This document shows, piece after piece, positions 1-6,724 of a DNA stretch of 13,972 bases (its first letter is position 1; every line of letters begins with the position of its first letter). The notes beneath the pieces are model-generated. The model worked only from the letters and a program-made list of their open reading frames with translations, did not search any database and was not told where the DNA came from. The DNA is taken from positions 1 through 13,972 of the forward strand of contig CAISQQ010000215.1 of assembly GCA_903887655.1 (NCBI GenBank), read 5' to 3'. The DNA is from an uncultured Burkholderiales bacterium. GTDB taxonomy: Bacteria; Pseudomonadota; Gammaproteobacteria; Burkholderiales; Burkholderiaceae_C. A program made the translations under genes and the position numbers.

Positions 1-105
1 GTTGTCCAGCATCTCTTCATTGTCTCACGGCTCGACGCCCAAGCCTGGTCATTGCGCCAAGGCCAGGGGCTTTCAAGGATGCACAGTTCATCATCTTCAT
101 GCGCT
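1..105. other. Left-edge stretch with no supported gene
   Basis: This sequence lies downstream of the stop of the large minus-strand transglutaminase/DUF2126 gene. On the minus strand two ATGs near the edge (at 20 and 12) open frames that stay open to position 1. The ATG at 12 has an AAGAG only 1 nt upstream, too close to be a normal ribosome binding site. A further member of the same gene module could begin here, but about 15 nt of coding sequence is not enough to claim it. No terminator hairpin was recognised. Confidence 0.4.
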
Positions 106-3100
106 TTAAGCTCGCCTCAGATCCAAAGTGAGTGGAAACTCTTGATTCAGAGGCAACTCAATGGAGGCACTGGGCACATCCCATTGTCCGGGCGTGTGGC
201 CCATTTGGGCAAAACGGGATACTCGCCGACTTTGGGCCTCATAGGCGTTGACGGGGTAGGTGACATAGTTCAAACCACCCGGGTGTGCAACGTTGTACTG
301 TGCGCCAGCGACAGCGCGCTTGGACCAGGTGTCATAAAGATCAAAGGTCAATGGCGCATGCGCGCCAATGCTTGGGTGTAGGGAGGAGGGAGGAGACCAC
401 GCCTTAAAGCGCACTCCCGCCACATACTCGGTGTTCACGCCGCTTGGGTGCATGGGCAAGGGCCGTTGGTTGACCGTGAGGCAGTAGCGAGATGGGTTAA
501 AGCCTTTGATGTGAACTTCAATTCTCTCAAGCGAAGAGTCAACATAACGTGCTGTCCCACTTGACGTGCTTTCTTCGCCCATGACGTGCCAAGGCTCCAG
601 CGCATTCCTGAGCGTCATCACCATGCCGCCATAGACAACTTCGCCAATCGTTGGGAAGCGGAATTCAAAATGGGGCTCAAACCAAGCCGGGTCAAAGGCA
701 TAACCAGCGTGCCGCATATCATCCAAGACTTCTTGAAAGTCTTGACGAACAAAGCTGGGTAATAAAAAGCGGTCGTGCAGCTCGGTGCCCCAGCGAGTGG
801 CATTGGCCACATAAGGCTCGTTCCAAAAGCGAGCCACCAAGGCGCGAATCAGGAGTTGCTGCACCACACTCATGCGCGCATGGGGCGGCATCTCAAAAGC
901 CCTCAGTTCCAACAAGCCCAAACGACCCGTGGCACTGTCAGGAGAGTACATCTTGTCGATGCAGAACTCTGAGCGGTGGGTGTTGCCGGTGACGTCGATC
1001 AAGATGTTGCGCAAGGTGCGATCCACCGTCCAAGGCGCCATGGCGTGCTGATGCATCTGGCGTTGGCGCAAAATCTCCTTGATGGCGATCTCCAATTCAT
1101 ACACTTGGTCATTGCGCGCCTCATCGACTCGAGGGGCCTGGGAAGTTGGGCCAATGAACTGGCCACTAAAGAGGTAGCTCAAGGACGGGTGGTTGTGCCA
1201 AAACAAGATCAACGACGCCAAGAGCTCTGGACGGCGCAGAAACGGACTGTCAGCTGGGGTGGCTCCTCCCAAGACGACATGGTTGCCACCACCCGTGCCT
1301 GCATGCTTGCCATCGGTCATGAATTTCTCAGCCGAGAGACCACACTGATGCGCCGCGTCGTACAAAAACTCGGTGTTGCTCACCAATTCGCGCCAGGAAT
1401 GGGCGGGGTGGATGTTGACCTCAATCACCCCAGGGTCGGGGGTGACTTGGAGAACTTTAAGGCGTGGGTCGCGCGGAGGGGGATAGCCTTCGAGCACGAT
1501 TTTGACGCCGCGTTTTTGAGCTGTTTTTTCCAGCGCTCGTAGCAAGGCCAGGTAATCTTCCAGCTCAGCCAAAGGGGGCATGAACACATACATCACACCG
1601 TACTTTTCGCCCCGGCTCTCACCGCTTGGGCCGTTGGCACGCCTGGGGTCGCGCACCTCCACGCAAAGGGCGGTGCGCACAATGGCTGGGGCCGACTCGT
1701 GGCGTTGGGGTGGGCGGGTTGGGGTGTGCTCGCTCAGGTCCTGGGTCTGCTCCCCAGAGGGGGGTGCATTGGGCGTGCGCAAGGCGTGTAAGGCTTCATC
1801 GTTGGAGCCAAACCAAAAGGGCATCCATTGTTTGATTTGAGTTTGGAGGCCTTGAAAGACCGACCCCGAGCGCAGGGCGTCTTGGCTGACGTCTCGTTTC
1901 AGGGGCGACTGGAATTGAATCCCTGGGGCAGTCAAGGGCGCGCGAGCAGCAAACGGGTCCATCTCGTGATGGTAGGGGTAGTCTTCGGTTTTGACCCAAG
2001 GCAGCGAGTCCAAAGGCAGTCGGTAGCCCATGGGCGAGTCGCCTGGGATCAAATACAAGCGCTCTTCACGCATGAACCACGGGCTCGATAACCATCGAGG
2101 TACGGCCGCATGCGTGCTGTAATGGGGATTGATTTGAATGGGCAACAAGTAGCCGATTTCGCTGCCGAGTTGTTGCTCAAACACTCGGAGTAAGCGCGCG
2201 CGCTCCATCTCGTCATCCAGCCGTGAGTCAAAGGGATCAACGTTCACTGGCAGGCGTCGCTCGCGCCACAGATAATAGAACGTGTCTTCATAGCCTGTTT
2301 GAATGTGGGCTGCAGGCAGTCCGAGCTCAGCGGTGAGATCGTGCAAAAAAGCCTTGGCGTCTTGGGCGGTGTAAAAGCTCGGCTCAGATTCATCGGCAAA
2401 GAGGGCTGGATTTTGCCAGCAAGCAACGCCATCGGCTCGCCAGCAAATGCTCAGTGCCCACCTGGGCAGTTGCTCGCCGGGGTACCACTTACCTTGTCCA
2501 AAATGAAGAAAACCGCCTTGACCATATTCTTGTCGAAGTTTGTGAACCAGAGCCGTTGCCATGGTGCGTTTGGTCGGCCCCAATGCATCGGTATTCCATT
2601 CAGGCGCATCGCGATCATTGGTGGCGACAAAGGTGGGCTCACCACCCATGGTGAGGCGGGTGTCATCTCGGCGCAGTTGAACGTCGACACGTTCACCCAG
2701 CGCCAAAATCTCTCGCCATTGATGCTCCTGGTAGGGGAGTGTCACGCGTGGAGTTTCTAGAACTCGGGACACCTCCATGTGGTGATCAAATTCGACCTCG
2801 GCTTCGTCGACCAAGCCCTCGATGGGGGAGGCGCCTGATGGTTGCGGCGTACAGGCCAGTGGGATGTGTCCCTCTCCAGTGAGCAGACCCGAAGTCGCAT
2901 CCAATCCCACCCAGCCCGCGCCCGGTAAATAGACTTCACACCATGCATGCAAATCGGTGAAATCCACCTCGGTGCCACTGGGCCCGTCGATGGACTTGAC
3001 GTCTGCTTTGAGTTGAATCAAATAACCCGAGACAAACCTGGCAGCCATGCCGCAGCGTCGTAAAAGTTGCACCAGTAGCCATGCTGAATCTCGACAAGAG

Positions 3101-3633
3101 CCCGATCCCAAGGTCAACGTTTCTTCAGGCGTTTGGACGCCGGGCTCAAGGCGGATCAAGTAACGCACCGAGTGGTGCACTTGTTGATTGAGCTTGACCA
3201 AAAAGTCGATGGTGCGACATGGGCTGTGGTCGATGCTCTTGATGTACTGGGTGAGCTTGGGGGTCAGGGGCTCGCAGGCCAAGTAGGGGGTGAGCTCCGC
3301 GCCAAGCTCCTTGCTGTAACTGATCGGGTAGTTTTCTGCTCGAGGCTCTAAGAAGAAATCAAAGGGGTTATAGACCGCCATCTCGACCACCAGGTCCACT
3401 GTGATCTTGAAGACTCGGGTGGGTTCTGGAAAAACCAAGCGGGCTTGAAAATTGGCGTAAGGGTCTTGCTGCCAATTGACAAAATGCACATCGGGCTCGA
3501 CCCGAAGTGAATAAGACACAATCTTGTTGCGACTGTGCGGTGCAGGTCGAAGCCGCACAATTTGAGGCCCCAATTTGACCCAGCGGTCATAGCGATAGTG
3601 GCTGATGTGATTGAGGGCAACGTGTATGGTCAT
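106..3633 (-). CDS. Transglutaminase-like/DUF2126 fusion protein (predicted amidoligase system)
   Basis: This 1175-residue protein starts with the bacterial transglutaminase N-terminal domain (about residues 1-105, including NWQQDPYANFQARLVFPEP). A transglutaminase-like core follows with an apparently intact triad: Cys180 in GSGSCRDSAW, His229 in DLHAWCEVYLPG and Asp245 in GLDATSG. From about residue 300 to the end it is DUF2126-like. That part has a LTMGGEPTFV motif (327-336), EVNIHPA (738-744) and DGKHAGTGGGNHVVLGG (774-790). The last two resemble the metal- and substrate-binding motifs of glutamine-synthetase-fold ligases, and I recall DUF2126 being placed in that superfamily. Residues about 615-680 form a Pro/Ser-rich linker. 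The family's role, from comparative genomics, is making or cleaving amide/peptide linkages together with permuted ATP-grasp and alpha-E proteins; no substrate is known to me. The gene is transcribed divergently from exactly those partners. The start fits the conserved N-terminus and has AAAGG (minus strand, 3643-3646) upstream. It has no signal peptide, so it is probably cytoplasmic. Confidence 0.93.
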   Translation of the reverse strand: MTIHVALNHISHYRYDRWVKLGPQIVRLRPAPHSRNKIVSYSLRVEPDVHFVNWQQDPYANFQARLVFPEPTRVFKITVDLVVEMAVYNPFDFFLEPRAENYPISYSKELGAELTPYLACEPLTPKLTQYIKSIDHSPCRTIDFLVKLNQQVHHSVRYLIRLEPGVQTPEETLTLGSGSCRDSAWLLVQLLRRCGMAARFVSGYLIQLKADVKSIDGPSGTEVDFTDLHAWCEVYLPGAGWVGLDATSGLLTGEGHIPLACTPQPSGASPIEGLVDEAEVEFDHHMEVSRVLETPRVTLPYQEHQWREILALGERVDVQLRRDDTRLTMGGEPTFVATNDRDAPEWNTDALGPTKRTMATALVHKLRQEYGQGGFLHFGQGKWYPGEQLPRWALSICWRADGVACWQNPALFADESEPSFYTAQDAKAFLHDLTAELGLPAAHIQTGYEDTFYYLWRERRLPVNVDPFDSRLDDEMERARLLRVFEQQLGSEIGYLLPIQINPHYSTHAAVPRWLSSPWFMREERLYLIPGDSPMGYRLPLDSLPWVKTEDYPYHHEMDPFAARAPLTAPGIQFQSPLKRDVSQDALRSGSVFQGLQTQIKQWMPFWFGSNDEALHALRTPNAPPSGEQTQDLSEHTPTRPPQRHESAPAIVRTALCVEVRDPRRANGPSGESRGEKYGVMYVFMPPLAELEDYLALLRALEKTAQKRGVKIVLEGYPPPRDPRLKVLQVTPDPGVIEVNIHPAHSWRELVSNTEFLYDAAHQCGLSAEKFMTDGKHAGTGGGNHVVLGGATPADSPFLRRPELLASLILFWHNHPSLSYLFSGQFIGPTSQAPRVDEARNDQVYELEIAIKEILRQRQMHQHAMAPWTVDRTLRNILIDVTGNTHRSEFCIDKMYSPDSATGRLGLLELRAFEMPPHARMSVVQQLLIRALVARFWNEPYVANATRWGTELHDRFLLPSFVRQDFQEVLDDMRHAGYAFDPAWFEPHFEFRFPTIGEVVYGGMVMTLRNALEPWHVMGEESTSSGTARYVDSSLERIEVHIKGFNPSRYCLTVNQRPLPMHPSGVNTEYVAGVRFKAWSPPSSLHPSIGAHAPLTFDLYDTWSKRAVAGAQYNVAHPGGLNYVTYPVNAYEAQSRRVSRFAQMGHTPGQWDVPSASIELPLNQEFPLTLDLRRA

Positions 3634-3646
3634 GGTCTAGACCTTT

Positions 3647-3662
3647 AGCAAAAGACAAGCCA
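3647..3662 (-). promoter_or_regulatory. Weak sigma-54 (-24/-12) promoter match facing the DUF2126 gene
   Basis: Read on the minus strand the sequence is TGGCTTG, 4 nt, TTGCT, with GG and GC separated by exactly 10 nt as sigma-54 requires. The -24 element departs from the TGGCACG consensus at two positions. The predicted start site would lie about 3 nt before the ATG at 3633, downstream of the AAAGG ribosome binding site at 3643-3646. The transcript would then be nearly leaderless, which lowers confidence. The match is still notable because it mirrors the stronger sigma-54 site on the other side of the same gap. Confidence 0.3.
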
Positions 3663-3710
3663 GTGTAGGTTGACTTGCATGGGTTTTCCGCGATAAATCC
3701 ATCGAAACAA

Positions 3711-3727
3711 TGCACAAATTTGGTGCA
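3711..3727. promoter_or_regulatory. NtrC-type enhancer dyad, site 1
   Basis: TGCACAAATTTGGTGCA is a 17-bp dyad matching the NtrC binding consensus (TGCACYA, 3 nt, TGGTGCA). One internal position of the left arm (A for Y) departs from it. In the wider sequence the palindrome extends to AATGCAC...GTGCATT (3709-3729). Its centre is about 122 bp upstream of the predicted sigma-54 start site of the ATP-grasp gene, a normal distance for an enhancer. It could also serve the divergent gene, being about 83 bp from that predicted start site. Confidence 0.7.
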
Positions 3728-3769
3728 TTTTTAAAGTGGGATCCATTGCTCGTCTTTCGTTTTGCGTTT

Positions 3770-3786
3770 TGCACCAGTATGGTGCG
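3770..3786. promoter_or_regulatory. NtrC-type enhancer dyad, site 2
   Basis: TGCACCAGTATGGTGCG contains the perfect inverted repeat GCACCA-GTA-TGGTGC. It is very close to the classical enterobacterial glnA NtrC site (TGCACCAACATGGTGCT, from memory). Its centre lies 59 bp from the centre of site 1 and about 63 bp upstream of the predicted sigma-54 start site of the ATP-grasp gene. Two such sites in 80 bp next to a sigma-54 promoter are unlikely by chance. Confidence 0.75.
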
Positions 3787-3814
3787 AATAAACTCGACAA
3801 AGTGCATCTGTTTA

Positions 3815-3830
3815 TGGCAAGCTACTTGCT
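3815..3830 (+). promoter_or_regulatory. Sigma-54 (-24/-12) promoter of the ATP-grasp/alpha-E operon
   Basis: The sequence reads TGGCAAG, CTAC, TTGCT. Against the sigma-54 consensus TGGCACG-N4-TTGCW only one base differs, and the GG and GC dinucleotides (3816-3817, 3828-3829) are exactly 10 nt apart. The predicted start site is near 3841. This leaves a short leader that begins at or within the AAGGAG ribosome binding site (3841-3846), so the true start may be a few bases earlier. Two NtrC-type dyads sit upstream. A possible sigma-70 alternative, TTGACT (3670-3675) and GATAAA (3692-3697) with 16-nt spacing, lies further upstream and is weaker. Confidence 0.7.
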
Positions 3831-3854
3831 AATTATAGGCAAGGAGTCAGTCTG

Positions 3855-5315
3855 ATGGAACCATTTGATGAAATGTATGCTCGCTTGCCTGCGGTCGATG
3901 GCGGCGCGGACTTGGGTGTGCTCAGGGCGCACTATGAAATTTATCACGATTGGTTGTCCAAACAATCCCAAGCGCAAATGAAGACCCGCCGCGCTGAAGC
4001 GGAAATGGTGTTTCGTCGTGTGGGGATCACCTTTGCGGTCTATGGTGAAAAAGACGCTGAAGGCGATGGCACAGAGAGACTCATTCCTTTTGATTTGATC
4101 CCTCGCATCATTCCAAGCCATGAATGGCAGAATTTGGAAAAGGGTTTGGTGCAGCGCGTTCAAGCCCTGAATCGCTTTATCCATGATGTCTACCATGACC
4201 AAGAGATTTTGAAGGCGGGGTTGATCCCCAGGCAACAAGTCTTGGAGAACGCCCAGTTCAGATCGGAGATGGTTGGCGTGAATGTGCCCCATCAGGTCTA
4301 CTCTCACATCAGTGGTATTGACATTGTGCGAGCCGCCAACGACCAAGGCGTGGGTCAGTACTACGTGTTGGAAGACAATTTGCGGGTGCCCTCGGGGGTG
4401 AGCTATATGCTAGAGGACCGCAAAATGATGATGCGCCTCTTTCCAGAGCTCTTTCGCTTGCATCCTGTCGCGCCGGTGGCTCACTATCCGGACTTGTTGC
4501 TCGAGACCCTCAGGAACTGTTCTCCCGCCTCCTCCTCCGAGCCCACGGTGGTGGTGTTGACACCAGGCATGTTCAATTCGGCCTATTTTGAGCACGCTTT
4601 TTTGGCGCAACAAATGGGCGTGGAGCTCGTGGAGGGCAAGGACCTTTTTGTCAAAGATGATTTTGTCTTCATGCGCACCACACAAGGCCCCAGGCGGGTG
4701 GATGTGATTTATCGGCGTGTGGATGACGACTTCTTGGACCCGGCTGTTTTTCGGCCCCAATCCACCCTGGGCTGTCCGGGTTTGATGCAAGCCTATCGCC
4801 AAGGCCATGTGAACATTTGTAACGCCGTCGGCACGGGCATTGCAGATGACAAGTCCATCTACCCGTTTGTTCCCAAAATGATTGAGTTTTACTTGGGTGA
4901 GCAGCCCATTCTTCACAACGTGCCCACCTACATCTGCCGCGAGCCAGAAGATTTGAAGTACACCTTGGACCATTTGCCTGAATTGGTGGTCAAGGAGGTG
5001 CATGGTGCGGGAGGCTATGGCATGCTGGTGGGACCGACTGCCTCCAAAGCGGAAATTGAGCAGTTTCGTGCGGCCTTGATCAGCGACCCACAACGCTACA
5101 TCGCGCAGCCCACCTTGAGTTTGTCGTCTTGTCCCACCTACGTCGAGTCTGGTGTAGCGCCTCGACATATCGATTTGAGGCCCTTTGTGCTCAGTGGTAA
5201 AACGGTACAAATGGTGCCTGGAGGCTTGACGCGTGTGGCGTTGCAAGAAGGCTCTTTGGTGGTGAACTCCTCTCAAGGGGGTGGCACCAAAGACACTTGG
5301 ATTTTGGAGTACTAG
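3855..5315 (+). CDS. Circularly permuted type-2 ATP-grasp protein (DUF404/DUF407)
   Basis: At 486 residues it has the normal length for the family. Recognisable motifs are YYVLEDNLRVPSGVSYMLEDR (about 169-189), NAVGTGIADDK (323-333), VVKEVHGAGGYGML (378-391), RHIDLRPFV (437-445) and NSSQGGGTKDTW (471-482) near the end. The glycine-rich and acidic motifs are those expected for nucleotide and metal binding in ATP-grasp ligases. The family is predicted to activate a carboxylate with ATP and join it to an amine, giving an amide or peptide product; the substrate is unknown. The start is set by AAGGAG at 3841-3846, 8 nt before the ATG. The gene is followed after 4 nt by the alpha-E gene, its usual partner, and sits divergent to the transglutaminase/DUF2126 fusion. 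Control by NtrC and sigma-54 is suggested by the upstream sites. No signal peptide is visible. Confidence 0.94.
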   Translation: MEPFDEMYARLPAVDGGADLGVLRAHYEIYHDWLSKQSQAQMKTRRAEAEMVFRRVGITFAVYGEKDAEGDGTERLIPFDLIPRIIPSHEWQNLEKGLVQRVQALNRFIHDVYHDQEILKAGLIPRQQVLENAQFRSEMVGVNVPHQVYSHISGIDIVRAANDQGVGQYYVLEDNLRVPSGVSYMLEDRKMMMRLFPELFRLHPVAPVAHYPDLLLETLRNCSPASSSEPTVVVLTPGMFNSAYFEHAFLAQQMGVELVEGKDLFVKDDFVFMRTTQGPRRVDVIYRRVDDDFLDPAVFRPQSTLGCPGLMQAYRQGHVNICNAVGTGIADDKSIYPFVPKMIEFYLGEQPILHNVPTYICREPEDLKYTLDHLPELVVKEVHGAGGYGMLVGPTASKAEIEQFRAALISDPQRYIAQPTLSLSSCPTYVESGVAPRHIDLRPFVLSGKTVQMVPGGLTRVALQEGSLVVNSSQGGGTKDTWILEY

Positions 5316-5319
5316 ACTT

Positions 5320-6273
5320 ATGCTTTCTCGCACCGCCGATCACCTGTACTGGATGTCTCGTTACACCGAGCGTGCAGAAAATACCGCTCGCATGCTCGAT
5401 GTGAACTACCAGACCTCGCTGTTGCCTCAGTCCACGGCTGTGGCTCAGGTCGGCTGGCAAGGACTGCTGTCCATCAGCGAGCTCACCCAGGCCTATCAAA
5501 ACATCCACGGTGAGGTGTTGCCCGCTCGTGTGATGGAGTTCATGGTCAAAGATGAAAGCAACCCGTCGTCCATCATCTCTTGCCTCAAAGGGGCGCGTGA
5601 AAATGCCAGAGCCGTTCGTGGCACCCTCACGACCGAGGTGTGGGAGACGCAAAATCAAACCTGGCTTGAACTCAATCGCCGCTTAAAAGCAGGTGACTTT
5701 GAGCGCGATCCAGGACAGTTTTTTGAATGGGTCAAATACCGCTCACACTTGTCTCGGGGTGTGACGGTGGGGACCATGTTGATTGATGATTCCCTGCGCT
5801 TTATGCGTTTGGGCACGTTTCTGGAAAGAGCCGACAACACGGCCAGGCTCGTGGATGTGAAGTTTCATGCGGTTCAAAGTGATTTTTTTGGCGCGGCCAA
5901 TGCCAAAGACCAAGAATATGACTTTTATCACTGGAGCGCGATATTGCGCAGCGTCTCAGGTTTTGAAATTTACCGAAAAGTCTACCGCGACGTCATCAGC
6001 CCCGAGCGTGTGGCCGAGTTGCTCATCTTGCGCTCAGACATGCCGCGCTCTGTGCATGCGAGCATGAACGAGGTGGTGGCCAACTTGGAAGTGCTGGCCA
6101 ACGAGCAATCGGTGGAGACCACCAGGCGAGCAGGCAAACTCAGGGCCGAATTGCAATATGGCGTGATTTCGGAAATTTTGGCCAATGGCCTGCATGCATT
6201 TTTGACCCAATTTCTGGACCGGGTCAATGATTTGGGGATGGGAATTTCCAGAGACTTTTTGATCGCGTCTTGA
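5320..6273 (+). CDS. Alpha-E domain protein (DUF403)
   Basis: This 317-residue, all-helical-looking protein has the standard N-terminus of the alpha-E family (MLSRTADHLYWMSRYTERAE). The signature is repeated inside the protein: ERAENTAR at 17-24, ARENARAVR at 92-100 and ERADNTAR at 169-176, consistent with an internally duplicated helical fold. Its biochemical role is not established. It occurs with permuted ATP-grasp proteins so regularly that a shared complex or pathway is inferred. The ATG at 5320 is preferred over an in-frame GTG at 5281, because the longer form would overlap the ATP-grasp gene and add residues not typical of the family. A TTGGAG at 5304-5309 serves as ribosome binding site. 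In many genomes a separate transglutaminase gene follows; here it does not, and the next gene is convergent and unrelated. Confidence 0.92.
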   Translation: MLSRTADHLYWMSRYTERAENTARMLDVNYQTSLLPQSTAVAQVGWQGLLSISELTQAYQNIHGEVLPARVMEFMVKDESNPSSIISCLKGARENARAVRGTLTTEVWETQNQTWLELNRRLKAGDFERDPGQFFEWVKYRSHLSRGVTVGTMLIDDSLRFMRLGTFLERADNTARLVDVKFHAVQSDFFGAANAKDQEYDFYHWSAILRSVSGFEIYRKVYRDVISPERVAELLILRSDMPRSVHASMNEVVANLEVLANEQSVETTRRAGKLRAELQYGVISEILANGLHAFLTQFLDRVNDLGMGISRDFLIAS

Positions 6274-6301
6274 CGGATCTCTTACCAAAAGCGCAACCGC
6301 C

Positions 6302-6724
6302 TCATGAATGCCGGTGATGCTCGCGTGTTAAAAAACCACTGACACGCAGAGCCAAAGGACCCAGCCAGCGCGAGACTCGGTGGCGACGCTTGGCAAAGGC
6401 GGCGTAAAGCGTTGCCAAAGGGCCTTGAAGCGAAGGTCGACTCAGTACCCACGCCAAGACGCGCAAGTCCACCAAGCGGTAAGCCGTCGCAAAGACACGC
6501 ACCCCTTCGATGACTTCGCCGCTTCGCAGTCGACCTTGCATGAGCTGCATGGCGCGCTCGCAAGCCAATCCACTGCCTTGCCAATCAAGCCCCGTTTGGG
6601 TGATATCAATGAAAGCGAGTTGCCCCAGATGGTGGGTGTCTTTGTATCTCAAATAATCGATCTCAGCGCGGCACAGCGGACACGAGCCATCGAAGTACAA
6701 GGTGAGAGCGGGCTCTTGATGCAT
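6302..6724 (-). CDS. DCC-family (DUF393) thiol-disulfide oxidoreductase-like protein
   Basis: This 140-residue protein opens with LTLYFDGSCPLCRAEIDYLR, the hallmark of the DCC family. The CxxC pair is Cys15 and Cys18, preceded by the DG that gives the family its name. A thioredoxin-like redox role is presumed for the family but not proven. The ATG (6724-6722) overlaps the TGA stop (6726-6724) of the upstream Rieske gene as TGATG. A TTG one codon earlier is a less likely start. The overlap implies translational coupling with the oxygenase, though no functional link between DCC proteins and Rieske enzymes is known to me. It should not be taken for the missing oxygenase reductase, since no flavin, NAD or ferredoxin motifs are present. 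It runs convergent to the alpha-E gene with 28 nt between them and no obvious terminator. Confidence 0.85.
   Translation of the reverse strand: MHQEPALTLYFDGSCPLCRAEIDYLRYKDTHHLGQLAFIDITQTGLDWQGSGLACERAMQLMQGRLRSGEVIEGVRVFATAYRLVDLRVLAWVLSRPSLQGPLATLYAAFAKRRHRVSRWLGPLALRVSGFLTREHHRHS

Noticed and set aside
3670..3697. Sigma-70 promoter TTGACT-N16-GATAAA for the ATP-grasp operon
   Set aside because: The -10 is a poor match and the start would lie upstream of the NtrC dyads; kept only as a possible minor promoter.
4410..5333. Long minus-strand open frame (307 codons) opposite the ATP-grasp gene
   Set aside because: It is the complement of a gene with clear family motifs; its own translation shows no recognisable domain and is rich in His/Gly/Arg as expected for an antisense shadow.
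6274..6301. Bidirectional terminator between the convergent alpha-E and DCC genes
   Set aside because: No inverted repeat or T-tract could be found in the 28-nt gap.
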